Positions 1-4,465 of a stretch of DNA of 7,785 nucleotides are shown here, piece after piece. Below the pieces are notes generated by a model. It ran no database searches. It saw only the letters and a program-made list of their open reading frames with translations, and was not told where the DNA came from. The stretch lies in contig JAGVKR010000662.1 in assembly GCA_020050375.1 (NCBI GenBank), positions 1-7,785 on the forward strand. Direction: 5' to 3'. Made by a program: the position numbers and the translations under genes. Numbering within the stretch: the stretch's first letter is position 1; each line of letters opens with the position of its first letter. Source of the stretch: Planctomycetales bacterium. Its GTDB lineage: Bacteria > Planctomycetota > Planctomycetia > Planctomycetales > Planctomycetaceae.

Positions 1-15
1 ACGCTCTTCCGATCT
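1..15. other. Residual Illumina sequencing adapter (not genomic)
   Basis: The first 15 bases, ACGCTCTTCCGATCT, are identical to the 3' end of the standard Illumina TruSeq/paired-end adapter. A chance match exactly at a contig edge is very unlikely. This is untrimmed adapter left in the assembly, so genomic sequence should be taken to begin at about base 16. No gene is affected, because the nearest coding end is at 43. Confidence 0.95.
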
Positions 16-42
16 GCCAGAGGCGGGCGTCGGGCTTGGGAA

Positions 43-801
43 TCACTCATCAAGCGGGGATTCGGCGGCGGCGGGAGTGGCTTGTGTGGAGGTTTTCCCT
101 CGAACATCGCCTTCCTGGACGTGTCTGGCCAGACGCGGACGATTCGGAGCGGGTTGTTGTCCTCCAAAGGCGACGTGCGTCGGCAATTCGGTGTAAGGTT
201 GCCCGCCGGTCGAGGGGATCCCACGCTGGATCTCGCGGTGGATCGTTCCGTCCTGGTACGGCCCCACGCCCAGGACGTGCCAGTTGTTGTCGGTCGACAT
301 CGACAGCGACGTTCCGCCGTCGCCGAGCAGTCGCATCGTTTTCGCGTCGTAGGCAGCCAGGCCGATCTTGGCAGTCGCCGACTGATGCGTCTTCGAGACG
401 AGCTTGATTTCCGGGATCGAAACCATGCCGGGCATGGCGATCGCCGGCGTTCCGAGGAACGAATCGGCGGTGTCTGTCCCCAGGCCGCCGCTGCGGATCT
501 CGAGGACGACGTCGGCGTCGTCGATTTTCGGTGCGATCGTCCCGCCGGCGCGGGCAATGCGGTGCCGGACCGACGCCGTCAGGTAGCCTTTGTCGACGCA
601 GTCGAGGTACTTGTCTTCGATCAGCACGGCCCGCCCGCGGAACGAGTCAAAATCGACCTTGTTGAGGGACTGATCGACGGCGTTGGAGATCAGCATCTGC
701 TCGCGTCCGGTGCGCGCCGTATCGGAGCGTTTCAGCGACGAGCAGCCGACCGACATTGCAGAAAGCAACGCGACAAACGACAGAATCATGCGATGGGACA
801 C
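43..801 (-). CDS. Probable lipoprotein of unknown function (DUF6655-like)
   Basis: The 252-residue product starts with a short basic n-region (SHR), then a hydrophobic stretch (MILSFVALLSAMSVG) ending at a cysteine at residue 20 followed by SSLKRS. This is a lipoprotein-type signal, although the residue at -3 to the cysteine is Ser rather than the usual Leu/Val/Ile. The mature part contains TARTGREQMLISNAVDQSL, a DKYLDCVDKGYL segment, alternating beta stretches (ADVVLEIRSGGLGTDT) and a WHVLGVGPYQDG motif. From memory this pattern resembles planctomycete proteins annotated DUF6655, whose function is unknown. The last 50 or so residues are Pro/Gln-rich and probably disordered. I chose a GTG start because GAGGAG sits 6 nt upstream of it. 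The ATG four codons downstream (789) has that motif 18 nt away, and an upstream ATG at 867 would bury the signal peptide. The gene is divergent from the ModE-like gene and runs off toward the contig edge, so any operon partners are not visible. The lipoprotein call is firm; the family name is moderate. Confidence 0.8.
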   Translation of the reverse strand: MSHRMILSFVALLSAMSVGCSSLKRSDTARTGREQMLISNAVDQSLNKVDFDSFRGRAVLIEDKYLDCVDKGYLTASVRHRIARAGGTIAPKIDDADVVLEIRSGGLGTDTADSFLGTPAIAMPGMVSIPEIKLVSKTHQSATAKIGLAAYDAKTMRLLGDGGTSLSMSTDNNWHVLGVGPYQDGTIHREIQRGIPSTGGQPYTELPTHVAFGGQQPAPNRPRLARHVQEGDVRGKTSTQATPAAAESPLDE

Positions 802-807
802 GTCCGG

Positions 808-813
808 CTCCTC
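808..813 (-). promoter_or_regulatory. Ribosome binding site deciding a GTG start
   Basis: On the minus strand GAGGAG lies 6 nt before the GTG codon at 801-799. This is the best Shine-Dalgarno spacing of any start in the frame and supports GTG over the ATG codons at 867 and 789. Confidence 0.65.
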
Positions 814-960
814 AAAATGCGCACCGCCACAGACCCTGCCGGCGCGCGACAAGAAGCGCGGCGGCAAATGCCGTTCGGGTGGATCGGAAATGATCGAAGG
901 GAATGAGAGGGGGAGAGGCGGGAAAATACCTCAGACTGGAAACGGCAGCAATGCGAGTTT

Positions 961-1002
961 GGGGGAATGGAGAATGCGGAATTCGGAGTGCGGAATGGGG
1001 TG
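961..1002 (+). repeat. Degenerate short repeat, GGAATG/GGAGTG type
   Basis: About 40 bases are built from variants of a 6-8 base word: GGGGAATG, GAGAATG, CGGAATTC, GGAGTG, CGGAATG. The strand is purine-rich and unlike the flanking sequence. It appears to be a decayed simple repeat; no coding role is seen. Confidence 0.5.
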
Positions 1003-1187
1003 ATATGCCGATTGACCCAAAGCATTAGCGTGGGAGCGCGCAAACAATGGGGAAATCAGACGCGCGCGAGATTGATTCCCGGACTGTATGATGTGGACGC
1101 TGCCCGGGCCGGACCGTCGCATATCGAGTTGGAGCCCGGCCGCGACCCGCGGCTGAACTTTGCTCATTGCGCATAGACTTTTCTAAC

Positions 1188-1193
1188 GGGAGG
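1188..1193 (+). promoter_or_regulatory. Ribosome binding site of the ModE-like gene
   Basis: GGGAGG ends 5 nt before the ATG at 1199, which is strong and well placed. It supports this start. Confidence 0.8.
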
Positions 1194-1198
1194 TTCTC

Positions 1199-1594
1199 AT
1201 GAAAGCCAAAACCGCTCGTCGCACGATTCCGAAGGTCGGGCTCAATCCCCGGGTCAAGTTCTGGCTCGAGCTCGAAGGGGAGCGGGTCTTTTGCCCCGGC
1301 GTCTGCCAGATCCTCCAGGCGGTGGACGAGACCGGGTCGATCAAGGAGGCCGCGGCGCGCATCGGGCGAAGCTATCGTTTCGTCTGGGGACAGCTCAAGC
1401 AGGCCGAGCAGGCGTTCGGCGAGCCGCTCGTCGATGCGCGCGTGGGGGGGCGTGAAGAAAAACGGAGCTCCGTGACCCCCGTCGGTCGGTCGTTGATGAA
1501 CGACTTTCTGTCGCTGCGGAAAAAGATCTTCGCCCTCGTGGACGCCGAGTTCGCCAGCCGCTTTACGACTCGACAGCCCTGTCGCAAGTGCTGA
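1199..1594 (+). CDS. ModE-type winged-helix DNA-binding regulator, no effector domain
   Basis: This 131-residue protein corresponds to the N-terminal DNA-binding domain of ModE, the molybdate-responsive repressor. The opening LNPRVKFWLELEGERVFCPG is the dimerisation/first-helix region. The helix-turn-helix follows at about residues 46-69 (GSIKEAAARIGRSYRFVWGQ), matching the ModE/LysR pattern GSI-x-x-AA-x-x-x-G-x-SY. A wing follows at about 80-95 (ARVGGREEKRSSVTPVG). Full ModE is about 260 residues with two Mop-type molybdate-binding domains; these are absent and the frame stops normally, so this is a complete single-domain member rather than a truncation seen here. The wing has charged REEKRSS where many ModE proteins have a glycine-rich stretch. 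The C-terminus ends CRKC, a possible CxxC metal or redox site. It acts in the cytoplasm as a DNA-binding protein. Its effector and targets are unknown; control of the neighbouring transport genes is only a possibility. Confidence 0.85.
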   Translation: MKAKTARRTIPKVGLNPRVKFWLELEGERVFCPGVCQILQAVDETGSIKEAAARIGRSYRFVWGQLKQAEQAFGEPLVDARVGGREEKRSSVTPVGRSLMNDFLSLRKKIFALVDAEFASRFTTRQPCRKC

Positions 1595-1666
1595 AATCGG
1601 TCGGGACGGGCGGCCCCGCCGTTGGAGGCAGACGATTCGGCTGTTGCCCTTCGAGCCAGTTGCTCG

Positions 1667-2659
1667 TCACGCCGGGATCAAAGCGGTCCTGTCGTCGGGC
1701 GCATCTTCAGGGACAGTCCGCGTCAGCAGGATCACGCTCACGCCGAGCGTTCCCATCACGCCGATCACAATCAGAATCGGCGCGGAGGGCTCGACGAACA
1801 CGAGTGTTCCTCCCATGATCGTCAGCGTCAGCAGAACGACGTTGCGTTTTGTGCTGGGGCGCATCCCGTTGTAGGCCGTCCAGTCGCGAACCAACTGCCC
1901 GAGCAGCCGCGAGCGCCGCAGCCGTTCGTCGAGCGCCGGAGACGAGCGAACCAGAAAGTAACTGGTCGCCAGGACGAACGGGACGGTGGGAATTCCAGGG
2001 GTGACGAGCCCCACAAACGACAGGAAGAAACATCCCCCGGCCGCCGCCAGATTGGCCACGCGTCGCCATCCCTGGACAATGACGACCGTCTTCGGATGAG
2101 TATCGAGGCGTGTCCCGTCGCGATGGGGTAGATATCTGATCGCAAGACCATTTCGTAGAACGGCCTTGTCGGCGGGACGCTCGTTGCGCTGCGCGCGACC
2201 GGGGCTCGCCGGGACGATCATGTGCGAAACGGCGGCCAGAAAGTCGGCGCCGGCCGAGAAGACGGTCATCAGCACTCCGCCCCGTCGCTGACGACGTTCG
2301 ATGCGGATCACTTTTCCGACGACGTGAATCAAGTCGAGTTGAGGTGGAATACTGCGGGAAGAGCGGGATTTGTCATCGCGCAGGGCGATCGAAATGCTGG
2401 ACAGCGCCGCGGCGTGACCGAGCTTTCGGCGGTCGTAACCCACCACGACCTCGCCGGTCGCGTGATCGATCTCCACAGTTTCGACCGCTTCGACTCTGAG
2501 CAGTCCTTCAACCAGCCGATGGACGACCGACGGATCGTTCCTGGCGAACAGCACGAGCGCCGTGATTCGAATCGCTCCCGGGCTGGTCGCGATGCGAACC
2601 GACGGTCGCGCGGCCGGCGGGGCAACGGTCACAGTGCGACTTGCAGTCGTTTCGGACAT
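1667..2659 (-). CDS. HMA-like domain fused to DUF454 (YbaN-type) membrane protein
   Basis: Numbering is from the ATG at 2659 (330 residues). Residues about 26-95 form a beta-alpha-beta-beta-alpha-beta pattern (PGAIRITALVLFARND, VVHRLVEGLLRV, VETVEIDHATGEVVVGYD) like a heavy-metal-associated domain, but with no CXXC. A basic linker follows, with a hydrophobic segment at about 129-150. Residues about 197-312 are a clear DUF454/YbaN domain: GWRR start, hydrophobic helix, signature FVGLVTPGIPTVPFVL, then YFLVRSSPALDERL and LLGQLVRDW, then two more hydrophobic helices. DUF454 proteins are inner-membrane proteins of about 120 residues with no settled function, so the N-terminal extension is unusual. 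The HMA-like part resembles those in the nearby ATPase, suggesting a shared cation pathway. An in-frame GTG at 2689 is an alternative start; neither start has a good Shine-Dalgarno (AAGG lies 11 nt before the ATG). The gene is divergent from the 3056 gene and convergent with the ModE-like gene. Confidence 0.85.
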   Translation of the reverse strand: MSETTASRTVTVAPPAARPSVRIATSPGAIRITALVLFARNDPSVVHRLVEGLLRVEAVETVEIDHATGEVVVGYDRRKLGHAAALSSISIALRDDKSRSSRSIPPQLDLIHVVGKVIRIERRQRRGGVLMTVFSAGADFLAAVSHMIVPASPGRAQRNERPADKAVLRNGLAIRYLPHRDGTRLDTHPKTVVIVQGWRRVANLAAAGGCFFLSFVGLVTPGIPTVPFVLATSYFLVRSSPALDERLRRSRLLGQLVRDWTAYNGMRPSTKRNVVLLTLTIMGGTLVFVEPSAPILIVIGVMGTLGVSVILLTRTVPEDAPDDRTALIPA

Positions 2660-2721
2660 CAATGGAACGGCCTTGGGAATAGATGGCACGGCCCGGTCGG
2701 AACAGGCATCCCTTACGATTG

Positions 2722-2727
2722 ATTATA
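2722..2727 (-). promoter_or_regulatory. Candidate -10 box for the DUF454-fusion gene
   Basis: The minus strand reads TATAAT exactly, the sigma70 -10 consensus. It would start transcription near 2715, leaving a leader of about 56 nt to the ATG at 2659, or about 26 nt to the GTG at 2689. No good -35 lies 16-18 nt upstream, so the promoter may be activator-dependent. Confidence 0.55.
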
Positions 2728-2849
2728 CTGCCTGACGCATTGTGGAGGCTTGGTTTCGCCGGACGATGCCAGCGCCGCGGGTGCAATCGTCCCCATTCGA
2801 CGCCGCTTAATCCGCACGATCGGCCTCAACGGAGTCCTGAGACAATTGA

Positions 2850-2888
2850 CCGTTGCCCCCCTGACGCAACATCAGGGACGGCAATCGG
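2850..2888. repeat. Imperfect palindrome between divergent promoters
   Basis: A perfect 6-bp core, CCCTGA (2859-2864) and TCAGGG (2872-2877), has a 7-nt loop. It is flanked by a second pairing, CCGTTGCC (2850-2857) with GGCAATCGG (2880-2888, one bulged T). Its position between the two promoters suits a bidirectional terminator or a regulator-binding site. There is no T-run on either side, which favours an operator or other structural element over an intrinsic terminator. Confidence 0.5.
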
Positions 2889-2942
2889 TTATCTAAAGAG
2901 CACGGCGTCGAGCAAGTCTGTCGATTTCTTAATCACAACAGA

Positions 2943-2970
2943 TTGACACGTCTCTGAAGCGACTTATATT
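2943..2970 (+). promoter_or_regulatory. Strong sigma70-type promoter for the 3056 gene
   Basis: TTGACA at 2943-2948 is a perfect -35 box, followed by a 16-bp spacer and TATATT at 2965-2970 (5 of 6 match to TATAAT). Transcription would start near 2977, giving a leader of about 80 nt. The stretch is AT-rich compared with its surroundings. An 8-bp direct repeat, AGGTGCGC, at 2977-2984 and 2993-3000 overlaps the predicted start and could be an operator. Confidence 0.75.
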
Positions 2971-3055
2971 CTCGTTAGGTGCGCCCGGCAACAGGTGCGC
3001 GAGCGAAACGGTATCGGCGTCTCGGACGCTATTCATTCATCGTGGAGAGCCCCTC

Positions 3056-3469
3056 ATGACCGTAGAGAATTCACAGCCCGTCGACCAGACCAACGATCCG
3101 CTGAAATCCGTGGCCGCCGCCATGGCGACTGCCGCAGAAGCGGTTCGCGACGGCGCCAGCGACGCTGCGGCCAAGGTGCAGCAGGCGTTGCCGGCAACCA
3201 GCCAGTTCGTCTCGCGATTCGTGTATTCGAGCTGTTATTTCGCATCGTACGGCGTCGTGTTCCCGACGATGTTTGTGGCGAACTACATTCCGGGGGGGGC
3301 GCCGCTCGCGTCCGGTTTGCTCGACGGAGCGAATGCCGCCAACGACCTGATCCACGACATGAAAGAGAAAGCCGCCGCTCGCAAGGCTGCGCAACTCGAA
3401 GCCAAAGCCGCCAAAGCGGAAGGCTCGACAATCGTCGAAGAAGGGGTCGAAGCGCTGGCGTCGGCCTGA
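3056..3469 (+). CDS. Small helical membrane protein of unknown function
   Basis: I do not recognise this 137-residue protein. Residues 1-48 are polar and alanine-rich and look helical and amphipathic (PLKSVAAAMATAAEAV, SDAAAKVQQAL). Residues about 52-92 are hydrophobic and aromatic (FVSRFVYSSCYFASYGVVF, then MFVANYIPGGAPLASGLL), enough for one transmembrane span or a membrane hairpin. Residues 100-122 form a highly charged Ala/Lys/Glu helix, possibly a coiled coil. There is no signal peptide. The start is supported by GGAGAG 6-8 nt before the ATG, and a near-consensus promoter lies upstream. The layout of an amphipathic helix, a membrane segment and a charged helix resembles membrane-associated scaffold or accessory proteins; a phasin-like protein is another possibility. 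It is the first plus-strand gene of the series leading to the P-type ATPase, so an accessory role in cation transport is plausible but unproven. Confidence 0.75.
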   Translation: MTVENSQPVDQTNDPLKSVAAAMATAAEAVRDGASDAAAKVQQALPATSQFVSRFVYSSCYFASYGVVFPTMFVANYIPGGAPLASGLLDGANAANDLIHDMKEKAAARKAAQLEAKAAKAEGSTIVEEGVEALASA

Positions 3470-3548
3470 GTTTGTGCTGGTCGGGTTGATCGCGACTTCG
3501 GCTTGTTGCCGGGGCGCGGCCACGATATCGTTTTGTTGTTCCGATGCG

Positions 3549-3711
3549 CCGGCGGCGTGTTGCCGCGTCCGCCGGTGCGGTTTCGGTTTGATTTCTTCGA
3601 GATCGACGGATCGTTCTCTTGCCGGTTGATCCGGGCGTTTGCGCGACGCCCGTGGCTCCAGTTGGTTTTCGACGGCAGCCCGAATCAGGTTGCCGAACCG
3701 AAATCGGGCTG
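3549..3711 (+). other. Cluster of four predicted stem-loops (candidate structured RNA)
   Basis: Reading along the plus strand, CCGGCGG (3549-3555) pairs with CCGCCGG (3569-3575). CGGATC (3607-3612) pairs with GATCCG (3628-3633). GGGCGT (3633-3638) pairs with ACGCCC (3646-3651). CAGCCCGA (3676-3683) pairs with TCGGGCTG (3704-3711), and the last encloses GGTT-GCCG-AACC (3688-3699) with symmetric 4-nt internal loops. The second and third stems share base 3633, so both cannot form in full at once. Stems of 6-8 bp do arise by chance in GC-rich DNA; the close succession and the nested last hairpin are what stand out. No family is recognised. Confidence 0.35.
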
Positions 3712-3871
3712 TGTTGAGGCCGCCGGTCTTACCCGTTTTCGCTCGATGGGTTCCGGCGGCGCCGGTTGCACCGTCTGTGCCGGCGTCGACGACGCTTTCT
3801 ATTGCGAGTTCTGGGTGCTTTTCACGCGCCGTTGCGGATTATGGGCTACGTTTAAGAAACGCCACACTCGG

Positions 3872-3887
3872 GTTGCAAAAATGCAAC
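3872..3887. promoter_or_regulatory. Perfect inverted repeat, candidate operator
   Basis: GTTGCA-AAAA-TGCAAC is a perfect 6-bp inverted repeat about 115 nt before the ATG of the 77-residue gene. It sits just downstream of an AT-richer patch with a weak promoter-like pair (TTGCGG at 3832, TAAGAA at 3853, 15-bp spacer). A dimeric regulator could bind here. The half-site sequence recurs nearby as GGTTGCA at 3764 and 3932. Confidence 0.4.
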
Positions 3888-4001
3888 GTTCGACCGGGGG
3901 AGCCTTGGCTCGCCTGGTGGTTCGCTTGCAAGGTTGCACCCCGGAGCGGTGTTTCTGACCACCCCACGTAGTGCTTCCGCCATGATGAACGGAGCGAGAA
4001 A

Positions 4002-4235
4002 ATGCCCCTCACGCGTAATGAAATGATTGCCCTGACTGCGGGAATCGCAGTCGGCGCCTTTGCCGGCGCCAATGTCGACAAGATCAAAGGCGCCGTCGCC
4101 GGCCTGTTGGGCCTGGTGACGGACGGCGTCGGCGAGAGCTATGCCAGCGTTGCTCAAAAAGTTGCCGAACATGTGGAGTCGATCCAGGACGCCGTCGCTG
4201 AAAACAAGACTAAACCGGAACCGACCACCACGTGA
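4002..4235 (+). CDS. Small one-helix membrane protein, possible ATPase accessory (PacL/DUF5132-like)
   Basis: This 77-residue protein has a glycine-rich hydrophobic N-terminal helix at about residues 8-24 (MIALTAGIAVGAFAGAN). A second, amphipathic glycine-rich stretch follows (KIKGAVAGLLGLVTDG, about 27-42), then a polar helix (ESYASVAQKVAEHVESIQDAV) and a disordered KPEPTTT tail. Small proteins of this build, annotated DUF5132 or DUF1490, are often found next to cation P-type ATPases. In mycobacteria the DUF1490 protein PacL1 supports the efflux ATPase CtpC. I infer the same kind of role here from architecture and from the ATPase being the next gene, not from clear sequence identity. The metal-binding Asp/His C-terminal motif of PacL1 is not seen. 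GGAG lies 7 nt before the ATG, supporting the start. The 230-bp gap to the ATPase holds only a small hairpin (CGCAC/GTGCG, 4308-4321) and no terminator. Confidence 0.75.
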   Translation: MPLTRNEMIALTAGIAVGAFAGANVDKIKGAVAGLLGLVTDGVGESYASVAQKVAEHVESIQDAVAENKTKPEPTTT

Positions 4236-4465
4236 CCGCCAGCACGAATCCCCGGTTCAAGACCGCACCTCGTCGGCCGGCGCGTCTCTCCGAACCGTAT
4301 GGGATTCCGCACCGCCGTGCGAGGAGGCAATCCAGTTGCCGTCCTCCCGTCGGCCCCCGATTTGCCACCGAGTCTCGCTTGTCCCCCTGAAACGACAACC
4401 ACTGCGAAATTCGTCGCGGCCCTCCGCAACCCTCTGATCCCTCCAGGCTCCCACGATCCCGCATT

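Larger units (their letters stand above)
802..1198. other. Divergent intergenic region without a convincing gene
   Basis: About 400 bp separate the minus-strand lipoprotein gene from the plus-strand ModE-like gene. Frames open here on both strands have no good ribosome site, no recognisable domains and arginine/serine-rich compositions typical of chance frames in GC-rich DNA. It must hold promoters for both genes, but I see no complete -35/-10 pair. A TTGACC at 1012-1017 and a TATGAT at 1087-1092 are too far apart to form one promoter. A degenerate G-rich repeat lies at about 961-1002. Confidence 0.6.
2660..3055. other. Divergent control region
   Basis: About 400 bp lie between two divergently transcribed membrane-protein genes. 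No coding frame here looks real. The region has a minus-strand TATAAT near one gene, a near-consensus plus-strand promoter near the other and an imperfect palindrome between them; each is listed separately. This architecture suggests linked control of the two transcription units. Confidence 0.7.
3470..4001. other. Long intergenic region rich in stem-loops, no convincing gene
   Basis: This stretch of about 530 bp lies between two co-oriented small genes. One frame starting with TTG at 3503 stays open to 3958, but it lacks a ribosome site, is cysteine/arginine-rich and resembles nothing I know. The plus strand is rich in G and T (many TTG, GTT, TTCG), unlike the coding regions. Four successive stem-loops lie at 3549-3711 and a perfect inverted repeat at 3872-3887. 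The word GGTTGCA occurs three times (3764-3770, 3871-3877, 3932-3938). The region could hold a structured RNA, a separate promoter for the 4002 gene, or decayed coding DNA. Confidence 0.5.

Noticed and set aside
82..906. 274-codon open frame on the plus strand
   Set aside because: It is antisense to the lipoprotein gene, which has a signal peptide, a lipid-attachment cysteine and a good ribosome site. The plus-strand product is Arg/Asp-rich and featureless.
1595..1666. Terminator between the convergent ModE-like and DUF454-fusion genes
   Set aside because: The only candidate, GGCGG/CCGCC near 1609-1620, would leave a 2-nt loop and has no T-run.
1622..2131. 169-codon open frame on the plus strand
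   Set aside because: It is antisense to the DUF454 domain and Arg/Gln/Asp-rich, with no recognisable fold.
3503..3958. Possible 151-residue gene in the intergenic gap
   Set aside because: It has a TTG start without a ribosome site, Cys/Arg/Phe-rich composition, no domain, and an overlap with stem-loops and a candidate operator. A decayed gene cannot be excluded.
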